This document shows positions 17,105 to 26,102 of a stretch of 58,511 nucleotides of DNA, piece by piece. The position numbers and the translations under genes were made by a program. The notes below the pieces were generated by a model. It had not been told where the DNA came from. It saw only the letters and a program-made list of their open reading frames with translations, and did no database searches. The stretch comes from Planctomycetota bacterium (GTDB lineage Bacteria > Planctomycetota > UBA1135 > UBA2386), in NCBI GenBank assembly GCA_025459175.1, contig JALORC010000026.1, positions 1-58,511 of the forward strand, given 5' to 3'. How positions within the stretch are numbered: the first letter of the stretch is position 1; each line of letters starts with the position of its first letter.

Positions 17105-18460
17105 TCACTGCCGCGTGCCGGCGAACACCCCGCCGCCCTGGTGCAGCGTCAGCTGCTTCCAGTCGGCCGAGAACACCAGCTTCACCTCGGCATCGAACGC
17201 GGCGCGGAACTCGCGTCCGCCCTGGAACTTCATCCCGAACCGCCCCTGCCCCTCGGCCTTGCCCTTCGCGAACAGCTTGCCGTCCGTCGCCGTCACCTCG
17301 AGCGCCATGCCGATGTCGTCGAACTGGAACGTGCCGACCGCGGCCGCGCTGACTGCCGCGGGGATCGGCAGGTCCGCTGCCACGGCTTTCTCGATGCCGA
17401 GCACCGCGCGCGTGATGTCCTTCGCGAGCTTGTCGGCCGACGCCTGCGAGCTGTTGCTGATCACCGCGATGTGCAGGTCGTCGGGCACCACGTGCAGCAG
17501 CTGCGAGTTGAAGCCGTGGATGCCGCCGCCGTGCATGACCAGCGGCCTGCCCACGAGCTCGGCGCGCATCAGCCCGAACCCGTAGCCGGTGTCGCGCTCG
17601 TTCGGCAGCACCAGCGGCGTCGTCATCGCCGCGTAGCTCGCCGGCTGCACGACCTTGCCGACCGCCAGCGCCATCGACCAGCGCACCAGATCGCCGCCGG
17701 TCGACAGCATCATGCCCGCTGCCCCCGGCTGGCTCATGCCGAGCAGTGCGTCGTTCTTGCGCACGCCGCCCTCGACGTCGTAGCCCTGCGCGCGGCCCGG
17801 GATCAGCTCGCGGCTGTCGTCGCAGCGCGTGTGCTCGAGGCCGAGCGGCGCCACCAGCTCGCGGATCACGGTCGCGTAGGGCTTGCCGTGCACCTTCTCG
17901 AGCACCATGCCGAGCAGGTAGTAGCCGGTGTTGTTGTAGTGCCAGTCCGTGCCCGGCTCGAAGTCGAACGGCTTGCCTTGGACCAACGCCAGCAGCTCCT
18001 GGTGCGAGAGCTCGAGCGGCTGCTTGCTCTCCCATTCCGCGCCGAGGTCGGTGTAGCTCGGGATGCCGCTGCTGTGGTTCAGCAGCTGGCGGATGGTCAC
18101 CTTCTTGCCCTGCAGCGGGAACTCGGGCACGTACTTGCCGAGCTCGTCGTCGAGCGCCAGCTGTTGCTGTTCGACCAGGAGCATGATCGCGGCGGCGGTG
18201 AACTGCTTCGTGATCGAGCCGATCCGGAACCGCGTCGTCGCGGTGGCCGCCGCGCCGTGTTCGGCCTCGGCGAGCCCGTAGCCCTTCGCCAACAGCACCT
18301 GGCCACGCTTCGCGATGCCGACCGAGAAGCCGACCGCATCCGGCTGCTGCACGCGCGCGGCGAGCAGGGCCTCGACCTTCGGCAGCCACTCCGGCTGCTG
18401 CGCGAGCAGGGCCGCGGCGAACCATGGGAGCAGGAACAACGAGGCGCGAGGCAGCTGCAT
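17105..18460 (-). CDS. exported serine hydrolase, beta-lactamase/DD-peptidase-like (family S12)
   Basis: A 451-residue protein with a signal peptide (ASLFLLPWFAAALLAQ). The catalytic set of the class C beta-lactamase / S12 fold is present: the SxxK nucleophile motif SITK (Ser82, Lys85), the YxN motif YNN (Tyr175-Asn177) and a C-terminal HGGG motif in place of KTG. HSSGIPSY and FEPGTDWHYNN are also typical. After the hydrolase domain (to about 350) comes a roughly 90-residue beta domain (FQFDDIGMALEV ... FSADWKQLTL), seen in many esterase-like members. It probably acts on peptidoglycan peptides or esters in the periplasm. Resistance function should not be assumed. Confidence 0.87.
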   Translation of the reverse strand: MQLPRASLFLLPWFAAALLAQQPEWLPKVEALLAARVQQPDAVGFSVGIAKRGQVLLAKGYGLAEAEHGAAATATTRFRIGSITKQFTAAAIMLLVEQQQLALDDELGKYVPEFPLQGKKVTIRQLLNHSSGIPSYTDLGAEWESKQPLELSHQELLALVQGKPFDFEPGTDWHYNNTGYYLLGMVLEKVHGKPYATVIRELVAPLGLEHTRCDDSRELIPGRAQGYDVEGGVRKNDALLGMSQPGAAGMMLSTGGDLVRWSMALAVGKVVQPASYAAMTTPLVLPNERDTGYGFGLMRAELVGRPLVMHGGGIHGFNSQLLHVVPDDLHIAVISNSSQASADKLAKDITRAVLGIEKAVAADLPIPAAVSAAAVGTFQFDDIGMALEVTATDGKLFAKGKAEGQGRFGMKFQGGREFRAAFDAEVKLVFSADWKQLTLHQGGGVFAGTRQ

Positions 18461-18724
18461 GGTGTCGAGCGTAGCGAGGCGTCGCGCAATCGCGACCGTC
18501 GCCGCGACGCGACGCCGCGGCCAACCTGCCGATGCCAGCGGCGGTGGCGGCGGCGAGGCGGTTCGTTCGGCGCGTCACCGTCGCACCAGCGCGATGGTGG
18601 GTGGTGGTGGGGCGGCACGGCATGTTTGGCCGGCCTGCCGCGGTGTTGGCGTTGGCACCGCCGGCTCGTGATTGCGCTGCCGGTCGCGATCCGCTTGGCA
18701 AGCGCGGTGCTCTTCTCCGGCACG

Positions 18725-18946
18725 ATGCAAGCCTTCGCCCACAGCAGCCAGCCGACGACGACGACGACCGCCAGCTTCTACCGCGAGACCAAGTGGTGCG
18801 GCAGCTGCAGCGCGCAGGTACGCTACATCGCCAGCGTCGACCACAGCTACTGTGTCGACTGCGGCGGCAAGGTCCGCCTGTTCGCCAAGGAGCAGCGCGC
18901 CGCCGTCGCCGAGGCCGCGAAGCTGCACCGCTACCAGGCCGTCTGA
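18725..18946 (+). CDS. small zinc-ribbon protein
   Basis: A 73-residue protein of unknown function with two CxxC pairs, CGSC (Cys25, Cys28) and CVDC (Cys43, Cys46), spaced as in a zinc ribbon. These are followed by GGKVRLFAKEQRAAVAE, a basic then helical tail. The start at ATG 18725 leaves a short flexible Ser/Thr-rich N terminus; upstream in-frame sequence runs antisense to the serine hydrolase gene and is not credible. A strong intrinsic terminator lies about 105 bases downstream. A role in transcription or RNA binding is possible for such ribbons but not shown. Confidence 0.65.
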   Translation: MQAFAHSSQPTTTTTASFYRETKWCGSCSAQVRYIASVDHSYCVDCGGKVRLFAKEQRAAVAEAAKLHRYQAV

Positions 18947-19050
18947 GCCGAGTTTTCCCCCGCCCCCGGACTTCCCCGAGTCCACGCTCGCCCCGCTGCC
19001 CTGCTCCCGACTGTTTCCCGACCGACTGCCCGACCGCTCCCTGATCCCCG

Positions 19051-19094
19051 ACGCCTCGCCGGTCACCTCCCGGCGGGGCGTTGTTGTTTCGTTT
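19051..19094 (+). terminator. intrinsic terminator after the zinc-ribbon gene
   Basis: A 12-bp GC-rich stem (19051-19062 pairing with 19070-19081, one G-T pair) with a 7-nt loop is followed by the T-rich tract TTGTTGTTTCGTTT. The orientation terminates rightward transcription from the zinc-ribbon gene. It overlaps the 3' end of the convergent kinase gene. Confidence 0.65.
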
Positions 19095-21999
19095 CCGCCT
19101 GCACCGCGTCGACCAGTTCGGTGAACGATGCGTGCGACCACTGGTCCGACAGGGTGATGTCCTTGCGCCACTGCGCCGGATCACTGCCCGCCGCGATCGC
19201 TGCTCGCAGCAGTTCGAGCGCCTCGGTGCGCAGCGCCGCGGCGGCTGCCGCACCACGCCCGTCGTCGTCGGCTCCCGCCATCGCCACCGGGATGGCGCGC
19301 GCCAGCAGCGCCGCTGCCAGCACCGGTTCGGTCGGGGCGAGCCGCGGCTCGAGCAGCGTGCGCGCCGCCGCGGCCGCCGCGGCGTGGTCGTTGCGGGCCA
19401 GTTGCAGCGAGGCGATGGTCTCACCGATCTTGCGCCGCGCACGTCGATAGGTCGGATTGTCGGGTCGCACCACGAGCGCCTGCTCGGCGGCGTCCAATGC
19501 CTGCTGCAGCAGCGGCACCGCACCTTCGGGGTCGCCTCCGAGCCAGGTGCCCGCCGCCAGTCCCTGGCTGGCCTGCGCGAGACCGATCGCGTAGTCGTCG
19601 TTGGTCGGCGACTCGCGCAACAGTTGCTGCCACAGCTCCTGGGCCAGCACCGCTTGCTGGCGGCTGTCGGCCAGCCGATCGAGCATGCCGAGCATCGCCG
19701 CGTAGTTGCCGCGCGCGTTGGCCAGGTCGGCGCGGCGGCGGCTCGCACGCGGATAGTCGGCGACCAGCGCCTCGGCCGCTGCGACGCCGGCGGCGAGCGC
19801 AGCCAGCGCTTCGTCCTTGCGGCCGAGCAGCCGCAGCGGCATCGCGATGCTGACCCGGTTCTGCGCCGCATCGGCGCGGATCTGGGTGTCGGCACTCTTG
19901 GCCAGCACCGAGGTCCACACGACCGCCGCCTGCTCGTGCAGCACCACCGCGCGTTCGAGCATGCCCTTGTCGCGCACCTGCATCGCGCGTTGGAACAACC
20001 ACACGCCGAGCCGGTCCTGGCTGCGGGCGATCAGGTGCTGCAGGTGCGGCGTGAACGAAGGCGGCGCGGCCAGCAGTTCGGCCAGCGACTGCTCGAGCGC
20101 GGTGATGCCGGCGGGCAGGTCGCCGCTGTCGACCGCGAGCAGGCTCTGCTCGAGCCGCGCCTCGCCGAGGCCGCGTGCGATCTCGTGTGGTTCCGGCTGG
20201 CCGGTCAGCGCTTGCCAGCTGGCCACCGCGGCCGCGGCCGCCGCGGTGGCGCCGGGCAGGTCGCCGAGCAGCCGCCGGGCGGTCACTTGCCGCGTGCGGG
20301 CGCGCGCGAGCATCCGTTGCTGGGCCGGGTCGTCGGTGCCGTCGAGGCCGGCGATCGCCGCGGTGACCTGGGTCTGTGCGGCGGCGTAGTCGCCGAGCAG
20401 CGCCTGCACCTCGGCCAGGCGCGCGCGCACCATCGCCGTGTCGCGCCGCAGCGCCGGGTCGTCGGGCTGGTCGACGAGGAAGCCTTCGTAGAAGCGAACG
20501 GCGGCGCCGAGCAGCTCCTGGCGCACGCCCTCCATGCGCGGCACGTCGCGCAGGCTCTGGTCGCCGACCCGCGTCAGCATGGTGTCGACCGCCTGCTGCA
20601 GCTTGGCGAAGTTGGCCTGCGCGCGCGTGCGCGCGAGGTCGAGCGCGCGATTGCTGGTCGCGAGCCGATCGCGTTCGGCCTCGATGCGACCGCGGGCACT
20701 GGCTTCCTGCGCGGCCCAGGCGAGCGGGCCGCCGATCGCGATCAGCAGCGCGGCGAGCAGCGTCACGGCGCGGGCCGGGTGCCGCTGCGTCCAACGGCGC
20801 AGTCGCAGCCACGGCCCGGCATCGCGAGCCGCGATCGGCCGATGCTGCAGCACCGCGTCGAGGTCCTGGGACAGCGCCGAGGCACTCGCGTAGCGACGCT
20901 GGGGCTCGGGCTCCATCGCCGTCGCCAGCACCGTCTCCACTTCCCAGGCGATGCCCGGCAGATGGGTGCGCAGCCGCGGGCGCCGGGCGGCGCCGGCGAG
21001 CTGGCGCAGCACCGCCGGGTCGCTGCTCTGGTAGGGCAGCTGCAGCGCCAGCAGTTCCCAGGCGGTGACGCCGAGCGAGTAGACGTCGCCGCGCGCATCG
21101 CGGCCGGCCCCGGCGCCGGCGAGCACTTCGGGCGGCATGTAGGCGAGCGAACCGAGCGCCGAGCCGGTCTTGGTCATGCGTTCGCTGCCGTCGCCGCCGG
21201 CGAGACCGAAGTCGAGCAGCAGCACGCGGCCGCTGCGGGTCAGCATCACGTTGGACGGTTTCACGTCGCGGTGCAGCACACCGCGGCGGTGCGCGTGTTC
21301 GATCGCCTCGGCGACCTCGCGCACGATGCGCAGCACCACGGTGGTCCAGTCGCCTTCGAACAAGGCGGCGATCGATCGCGGTCCGGCGCCGCCATTGCCG
21401 GCCTCGCCCTGGTCCTCGGCGGCGGCGAGCAGTGCGTCGAGGTCGGTGCCGCGCAGCGCCGCCGGGTTGCGGCCGGCGAAGCGTTCGATCACGGTCGCCA
21501 GCGACACGCCGCGCACCAACTCCATCGCGAAGTACGGCACACCACCGTCGTTGCCGACCGCGAACACCGGCACGATGCCGGGGTGCTGCATGCGCGCGAC
21601 CAGTTCGACCTCGCGGCGGAAGCGTTCGCGCGCGCCGGGGAACCACAGCTGGTCGGGGCGGATCAGCTTCAACGCGACTTCGCGGCCGAGCGACTCCTGC
21701 ACGGCGCGGTAGACGACGCCCATGCCGCCGTGGCCGAGCGGCGCCAGGATCCGGAACTCACCGAGCCGTTCGGGCGGGGCCACCGGCGGTTCGGTCGAAC
21801 GCTCGCCGGCGAGGCCGTGGCGCTGCAGGCGCTCGAGGTGGGCGCGCAGTTTCGGCGCCGCATCGGGGTGCGCGGCCAGCAGCTGCTCGAGGGCGGCGGC
21901 ACCGCCGCGTTCGAGCCGGTCGAGCGCCTCGATCAGCAGGGCTTCGAAGCCGGGGTCGGTCGGCCGGGGGGACGGCGAAGGCGGTGGGGGCTCGTGCAT
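19063..21999 (-). CDS. Hanks-type Ser/Thr protein kinase with TPR-like C-terminal sensor domain
   Basis: A 978-residue kinase. A short N-terminal helical domain (about 15-70) precedes the kinase domain starting at FRILAPLGHGGMGVVYRA, the Gly-rich loop. Other motifs are the VAIK-type Lys in EVALKLI, the catalytic HRDVKPSN (about 243-250), LLLDFGLA for DFG, and SLAYMPPEV in place of APE. A single membrane helix (VTLLAALLIAIGGPLAWAA) lies near residues 415-435. The roughly 540-residue outer region is made of Ala-rich helical repeats resembling TPRs. This is a typical planctomycete transmembrane kinase. ATG 21999 begins shortly before the conserved N-terminal helix; the frame remains open further upstream. 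Confidence 0.9.
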   Translation of the reverse strand: MHEPPPPSPSPRPTDPGFEALLIEALDRLERGGAAALEQLLAAHPDAAPKLRAHLERLQRHGLAGERSTEPPVAPPERLGEFRILAPLGHGGMGVVYRAVQESLGREVALKLIRPDQLWFPGARERFRREVELVARMQHPGIVPVFAVGNDGGVPYFAMELVRGVSLATVIERFAGRNPAALRGTDLDALLAAAEDQGEAGNGGAGPRSIAALFEGDWTTVVLRIVREVAEAIEHAHRRGVLHRDVKPSNVMLTRSGRVLLLDFGLAGGDGSERMTKTGSALGSLAYMPPEVLAGAGAGRDARGDVYSLGVTAWELLALQLPYQSSDPAVLRQLAGAARRPRLRTHLPGIAWEVETVLATAMEPEPQRRYASASALSQDLDAVLQHRPIAARDAGPWLRLRRWTQRHPARAVTLLAALLIAIGGPLAWAAQEASARGRIEAERDRLATSNRALDLARTRAQANFAKLQQAVDTMLTRVGDQSLRDVPRMEGVRQELLGAAVRFYEGFLVDQPDDPALRRDTAMVRARLAEVQALLGDYAAAQTQVTAAIAGLDGTDDPAQQRMLARARTRQVTARRLLGDLPGATAAAAAAVASWQALTGQPEPHEIARGLGEARLEQSLLAVDSGDLPAGITALEQSLAELLAAPPSFTPHLQHLIARSQDRLGVWLFQRAMQVRDKGMLERAVVLHEQAAVVWTSVLAKSADTQIRADAAQNRVSIAMPLRLLGRKDEALAALAAGVAAAEALVADYPRASRRRADLANARGNYAAMLGMLDRLADSRQQAVLAQELWQQLLRESPTNDDYAIGLAQASQGLAAGTWLGGDPEGAVPLLQQALDAAEQALVVRPDNPTYRRARRKIGETIASLQLARNDHAAAAAAARTLLEPRLAPTEPVLAAALLARAIPVAMAGADDDGRGAAAAAALRTEALELLRAAIAAGSDPAQWRKDITLSDQWSHASFTELVDAVQAETKQQRPAGR

Positions 22000-22108
22000 G
22001 GTGGGCGAGGTCGGTGCTCCGGACGCAGGGTAATCGCTGTGGGGTTCGCCGCGTGACGGAAGGGTGGGTTCGATTGCGCGCCGTGCGTCGATCGCGAATG
22101 ATCGCGCC

Positions 22109-22315
22109 ATGACCGACCCCCGCGTCGAACTGGAGAGCAAGGTCGCGATGCTCGAACACACCGTCGATGCGTTGAGCGGCGAACTCGCGGCGCAGCAGAA
22201 GCAGATAGAGCTGCTGGAGGCGCGGCTCGAGGCGCTGATCCAGCAGCACAAGCGGGCCCGCAACGTCGAACCGATCGAGCCGCACGACAGCCGCCCGCCG
22301 CACTGGGGCGGCTAG
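22109..22315 (+). CDS. slyX: SlyX family protein
   Basis: A 68-residue coiled-coil protein matching SlyX in size and pattern: a leucine-heptad helix (ELESKVAMLEHTVDALSGEL ... QIELLEARLEAL) followed by a short tail ending in the family-typical PPHW. SlyX has no established biochemical function. The ATG at 22109 is the first in-frame start before the heptads. It is divergent from kinase 1 (110 bases between starts) and convergent with cbrC. Confidence 0.85.
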   Translation: MTDPRVELESKVAMLEHTVDALSGELAAQQKQIELLEARLEALIQQHKRARNVEPIEPHDSRPPHWGG

Positions 22316-22345
22316 GCGGGGCGGCCAGGCGGGGCGGCGCGACCG

Positions 22346-22894
22346 TCAGTCCGGCTCGCGCTCGATCTCCGCGCGCGGCACCTCGCAGCCGAGGCACTGG
22401 AACACGTGCGCGCGCGGCGGCTGGTCGCGCCGCAGCTTGCGGAACAAGCGATCGGCGTTGCCGCGCGTGAGCCCGGCCTCGGCCTCCAGTTGCGGCACCA
22501 CCATCGACGCCAGCTCCGGGTGCCGCGCGATCAGCTCGGCGTGCCCGGCCGGCTCGAGGTAGGCCATCGGCTGGTCACAGCACCACGGCCAGTTCACCGG
22601 GCTGTCCGAGCACAGCCCGGGCGTGCGTTCCTCCAGTTCGTCGACCAGCGCCAGATCGCCTGCGCCCGCCGACGGATCCGCTTCGTGGAACGTCATGCCG
22701 AAGCGCCGCTGCGCGGTGCCGTCGGCGATGCACCACGGGCAGATTTCGCCGTCGAAGTCGTCCTCGACGTAGCAGTTGCCGACGTAGACGTGGTCGCGCG
22801 CCTGGTCGCACGCGCTGCACACGATCGACGCCGGTTCGATCGAGCCGCTGCGCAGCGGCTCGGGGTGGAAGCGAAAGGTGGGCAGCGCGGTCAT
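22346..22894 (-). CDS. cbrC: CbrC family protein
   Basis: A 182-residue protein of the CbrC/UPF0167 family, recognised from LPTFRFHPEPL at the start, VCSACDQAR, the GNCYVEDDFDGEICPWCIADG block and the paired-cysteine motifs (CSAC, CPWC, CC, CLGC) suggesting metal binding. In E. coli CbrC is linked to colicin E2 tolerance and is regulated by CreBC; the molecular role is unknown. It is the last gene of the minus-strand run that starts at tusA, 30 bases after the GIY-YIG gene. Confidence 0.85.
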   Translation of the reverse strand: MTALPTFRFHPEPLRSGSIEPASIVCSACDQARDHVYVGNCYVEDDFDGEICPWCIADGTAQRRFGMTFHEADPSAGAGDLALVDELEERTPGLCSDSPVNWPWCCDQPMAYLEPAGHAELIARHPELASMVVPQLEAEAGLTRGNADRLFRKLRRDQPPRAHVFQCLGCEVPRAEIEREPD

Positions 22895-22924
22895 GCGCGG
22901 ATGCTACGGCACGGCGGGGCCGGA

Positions 22925-23224
22925 TCACGGCCGGCGGCGACTCGCGGCCAGCCAGCCGCGCGGCAGCCCGTCGCGGACCAGCTGTTCCTTCGCCGCCTTC
23001 GGAAGCCGCTTGATCCGCGCCTCGAGCCGCAGCGCCGTCGATTGCCCACCGACCGGGGCCGCGAACGCGAGCGCCAGCGGGCCGCGGCCGCGCAGCGCCT
23101 TGGCGCCGCGGCCGGCCTGATGCAGAGACAGGCGGGCCTGCACGTCGAGGGCGATGCCGGTGTAGAGCGCACCCTCTGCGGTGCGCACCAGATAGACCGA
23201 CCAGCGGCGGCGAGCGGCGGCCAT
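22925..23224 (-). CDS. GIY-YIG nuclease family protein
   Basis: A 99-residue single-domain protein of the YhbQ/UvrC-N type. The GIY-YIG signature is [20 protein letters not shown] at residues 8-27, with the following Arg in [13 protein letters not shown] and the catalytic Glu in [12 protein letters not shown]. Such small proteins may cleave DNA or act in DNA damage responses, but most are uncharacterised. Start ATG 23224 gives the standard family length. It lies 32 bases downstream of the hybrid histidine kinase in the same orientation. Confidence 0.88.
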   Translation of the reverse strand: MAAARRRWSVYLVRTAEGALYTGIALDVQARLSLHQAGRGAKALRGRGPLALAFAAPVGGQSTALRLEARIKRLPKAAKEQLVRDGLPRGWLAASRRRP

Positions 23225-23256
23225 GCCCCGCACGGTAGCGGGCTGGCGCGCCGGGT

Positions 23257-24969
23257 TCACGGCCGCGGTGGGCCGGGCGTCCTGGTCCAGCGTGCCAGCA
23301 GCGCCGCGAGCTGGTCCTTGCGCACCGGCTTCGACAGGTAGCCGTCCATGCCGGCCAGCAGGCAGTCCTCGCGATCGCCGGGCATCGCGTTGGCCGTCAG
23401 CGCCACGATCGGCGTGCGTTGCGGCGTGCCTTGCTCCAGCGTGCGGATCGCCTTGGTGGCGCCGAACCCGTCCAGCCCCGGCATCTGCAGGTCCATCAGC
23501 ACCAGGTCGAAGTGCTGCTCGCGGACCTTGGCCAGCGCCTCGTTGCCGTCGCGCGCCTCGTCGACCGCGCAGCCCAGTCGACGCAACTGCTCGACCGCGA
23601 CGCGGCGGTTGATGTTGGTGTCCTCGGCGACCAGCACGCGCAGTCCGGGGAACGAATCGGGCGTCGCCGGCGCGGCCGTTGCCGCGCGGGTCAGCTGGTG
23701 GCCGAGCAGCGCTTCCACCGCCGCCAGCAGCCGCGACGGCCGCAGCGGTTGCCGCAGCACCGCGGTGAGCTCCGGGCGCAGCAGCTCGGCGTCGCCGATG
23801 CGGAACCCGGCGGGCGCCAGCACCAGCAACGGCATCGGTTCCGGGTGGTGCCGGCGCAGCATCGCGATGCCCTGGCCGTCGTCGGCCGAGGTCGTTGCCA
23901 GCGTCAGCACCGGCGCCGTGCCGTTGGCCTGTGCCAGGACATCCACGGCGAAGCCGCGGCGCTCCAGGTGCGCCTGCACCGTGCGCAACACGGCGCTGTC
24001 GGCGGCGAAACCGTCGAGCCGCACGGTGCCGCGCGCGGCGGCCGGCGGCAGCAGGCAGGCGGGCGACTGCAGCAGCGGCAGGTCGAACGCGAACGTCGAG
24101 CCGCGGCCCGGGGTGCTGTGCCAGGTGAGCCGGCCGCCCATCAGTTCGACCAGCTGGCGCGCGATCGCGAGCCCGAGGCCGGTGCCGCCGTAGCGCCTGG
24201 CCATCGTCGCATCGGCCTGCACGAACGGCTGGAACAGGCGCGCCGCGGCGGCCTCGTCGAAGCCACAGCCGGTGTCCTCGAAGCGCAGCACGCAGCGGTG
24301 CGGGTCGTTCGCCGTCGGCAACACGGTCAGGTGCACGGCGCCGTGGTCGGTGAACTTGACCGCGTTCGAGCCGAGGTTCAGCAGCACCTGCCGCAGCCGC
24401 AGCGGGTCGCCGAGCACGTGCCGCGGCACACAGGCGCCGAGTTCGAAGTGGAACGCGAGGCCCTTGCGTTCGGCGTGGATGTGCAGCAGCTCGGCGACCG
24501 ACTCGACCACGTCCCACAGGTCGTACGGCACCGCTTCGAGCTCGACCTTGTCGGCCTCCAGCTTGCAGAAGTCGAGCAGCTGGTTGATCAGCTCGAGGAA
24601 GCCCTCGGCCGACTTGGCGATGCTGGCGCCGAACTCGTGCGCGTCGGCGAGGCGGCGCGAGTCGAGCAGCAGCTCGCACAGGCCGATGATGCCGCTGATC
24701 GGGGTGCGCAGTTCGTGGCTGATCGTCGCCAGGAAGCGCGACTTCTCGTCGGACGCGGTCTCGGCGACCTGCAGCGCGCTCTCGATCTCGGCGTTCTTCA
24801 GCTCCAGCTCGTGCTGACGCTGCTCGCTGAGCTCGAGCAGTTGCATCGCCGCCCGGGCGTTGGCGTCGGCCACACCTTCCGCCTGCCGGCGCAACTGCGC
24901 GTTCTCGGCCGCGAGCGCCGAGAGGCGCTCTCGCAGCTGCTGCAGTTCGTCGGGCGGTGGCGTGGTCAT
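23257..24969 (-). CDS. hybrid sensor histidine kinase with C-terminal receiver
   Basis: A 570-residue cytoplasmic kinase without membrane segments. Residues 5-75 form a coiled coil, then the dimerisation domain has His85 in [10 protein letters not shown]. The ATPase domain has the N box ([11 protein letters not shown]), DTGCGF and [10 protein letters not shown]. Residues about 313-425 look like a degenerate receiver ([15 protein letters not shown]) that lacks the phospho-acceptor. The final receiver (about 443-560) has acidic residues at 449-450, Asp493 in [10 protein letters not shown], and Lys in LSKPV. Its ATG is one base beyond the dsrE stop, so it is probably co-translated with the tusA-dsrE2-dsrE genes. 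With no input domain, its signal may come from the sulfur-relay proteins; this is inference. Confidence 0.9.
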   Translation of the reverse strand: MTTPPPDELQQLRERLSALAAENAQLRRQAEGVADANARAAMQLLELSEQRQHELELKNAEIESALQVAETASDEKSRFLATISHELRTPISGIIGLCELLLDSRRLADAHEFGASIAKSAEGFLELINQLLDFCKLEADKVELEAVPYDLWDVVESVAELLHIHAERKGLAFHFELGACVPRHVLGDPLRLRQVLLNLGSNAVKFTDHGAVHLTVLPTANDPHRCVLRFEDTGCGFDEAAAARLFQPFVQADATMARRYGGTGLGLAIARQLVELMGGRLTWHSTPGRGSTFAFDLPLLQSPACLLPPAAARGTVRLDGFAADSAVLRTVQAHLERRGFAVDVLAQANGTAPVLTLATTSADDGQGIAMLRRHHPEPMPLLVLAPAGFRIGDAELLRPELTAVLRQPLRPSRLLAAVEALLGHQLTRAATAAPATPDSFPGLRVLVAEDTNINRRVAVEQLRRLGCAVDEARDGNEALAKVREQHFDLVLMDLQMPGLDGFGATKAIRTLEQGTPQRTPIVALTANAMPGDREDCLLAGMDGYLSKPVRKDQLAALLARWTRTPGPPRP

Positions 24970-24970
24970 G

Positions 24971-25348
24971 TCAGAAGGTGATGGTCGGCACGCCGGCGGC
25001 GAGCTTCGCCATCAACGTGGTCAGTCCCACCAGCTCGATGCCGGTGCGGGTGGCGACGGCGACGGCGCCCTCGGCCTCGGCCTCGCCGCAGCGGTCGATG
25101 GCACAGGCCGAGCAGACGGTCACCGCGGCGCCGAGCGATTGCAGCTGGTCGAGGGCGTCGTGGATCGGCGCGGCGCCCTCGATGGGGCGGTCGCGACAGG
25201 CCCAGTCGGTGGCCTCGAGGGTCAGGAACACGTCGGTGACGAGTCCGCTGGCGGCGGCCGCCAGCGCGGCGCGCAGCCCGAGCAGGGCCTTCTGCGTCTC
25301 GCGTGGCCCGGCGGTGACGACGACCTGGACGCTGCGGGAGGCGGCCAT
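24971..25348 (-). CDS. DsrE family sulfur-relay protein
   Basis: A 125-residue DsrE/DsrF-like protein with the Rossmann-like pattern VQVVVTAGPRETQKALLGLRAALAAA ... VFLTLEATDWACRD. The Cys-rich segment CSACAIDRC (Cys79, Cys82, Cys87) is where sulfane-sulfur carriers of this fold usually have their active cysteine. It ends with GLTTLMAKLAAGVPTITF, common in DsrE-like proteins. Its ATG overlaps the dsrE2 stop by one base and its stop is followed after one base by the histidine kinase ATG. It probably accepts or donates persulfide sulfur with TusA and DsrE2. Confidence 0.8.
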   Translation of the reverse strand: MAASRSVQVVVTAGPRETQKALLGLRAALAAAASGLVTDVFLTLEATDWACRDRPIEGAAPIHDALDQLQSLGAAVTVCSACAIDRCGEAEAEGAVAVATRTGIELVGLTTLMAKLAAGVPTITF

Positions 25349-25878
25349 CAGATCACCATCGCCACGGCGGCATCGGCCGCGGTCCCGACGCAGGTGGAAG
25401 CGCCGCCGTACTCGACGCCGGGCAGCATCTCGTCGCGGCGGAAGCCCATCAGCTGCATCGACGTCTCGCACACGATCAGCCGCACGCCGAGCGCTTGCGC
25501 CGTGGCGATCAGTTCCTCGAGCGAAGCGACCTGGCAGCGGCGCATGCGCCACCGGATCAGGCGCGGGCCGATGCCGAGGAACTGCAGCCGCGACAGCGGC
25601 AGCGACGCCGAGCCGCGCGGCAACAACCAGCCGAACATGCGCTCGATCAGCCCCTTGCCGCGCGACGAGGCCGGCTGGCGCAGGGCGGACAGCGACCAGA
25701 AGGTGAAGAACATCGACGTGCGCAGGCCGCCGGCGGCGCTCGTGGTGGCCAGCGTGAAGGCCATCAGCAGGCGATCGAGTTCGCCGCTGAACACCAGGTA
25801 GGACGCGGCGCGCGGCGTCGTGTCGGCGGCGGCCGTGGCCGGGGCCGCGGACGGGGTCGGGGCGCAGAGGGTGCTCAT
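25348..25878 (-). CDS. DsrE2-like (DrsE_2 family) sulfur carrier
   Basis: A 176-residue protein of the DsrE/DsrF/DrsH-like group. It has an N-terminal linker, then the strand YLVFSGELDRLLMAFTLATTSAAGG, the FFTFWSLSALR helix (the family hallmark) and the active-site segment LIVCETSMQLMGF with Cys137. DsrE2 proteins bind sulfane sulfur and work with TusA in sulfur trafficking, best known from sulfur oxidisers. The start overlaps tusA by ATGA (25875-25878). No rhodanese, sHdr or dsr genes are present in the window, so the final acceptor is unknown. Confidence 0.85.
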   Translation of the reverse strand: MSTLCAPTPSAAPATAAADTTPRAASYLVFSGELDRLLMAFTLATTSAAGGLRTSMFFTFWSLSALRQPASSRGKGLIERMFGWLLPRGSASLPLSRLQFLGIGPRLIRWRMRRCQVASLEELIATAQALGVRLIVCETSMQLMGFRRDEMLPGVEYGGASTCVGTAADAAVAMVI

Positions 25879-26102
25879 GCGTGCGCCTTGTGGATGCGCA
25901 CGCGCTTGAGCTCACCGTCCTGCAGCTGCTCGAGCGGCTGGCCGGACAGCCGCGACCAGGCGTTCGCGTCGGCCAGGAAGGCCGGGTCGGTGGCCTCGAC
26001 GATCAGGTCGTCGCCGACCGCGAGGTCGCGCAGCGACATCGCCATCCGCACGATCGGCATCGGGCAACGCAGTGCGCGGCAGTCGAGTCGGTGTTCGGCC
26101 AT
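25875..26102 (-). CDS. tusA: TusA/SirA family sulfurtransferase
   Basis: A 75-residue TusA-like protein with the conserved LDCRALRCPMPIVRM motif. Cys13 in CPMP is the persulfide-carrying residue. The rest has the standard two-layer fold pattern (DLAVGDDLIVEATDP, FLADANAWSRLSG). It would pass sulfur from cysteine desulfurase or a rhodanese to downstream carriers. It is the first gene of a coupled run tusA-dsrE2-dsrE-histidine kinase and is divergent from the SUI1 gene across 181 bases. Confidence 0.9.
   Translation of the reverse strand: MAEHRLDCRALRCPMPIVRMAMSLRDLAVGDDLIVEATDPAFLADANAWSRLSGQPLEQLQDGELKRVRIHKAHA

Noticed and set aside
17105..18460. An antibiotic-resistance beta-lactamase
   Set aside because: The SxxK, YxN and HGG motifs fit the broad S12 esterase/DD-peptidase family with an extra C-terminal domain, and nothing specific points to beta-lactam hydrolysis.
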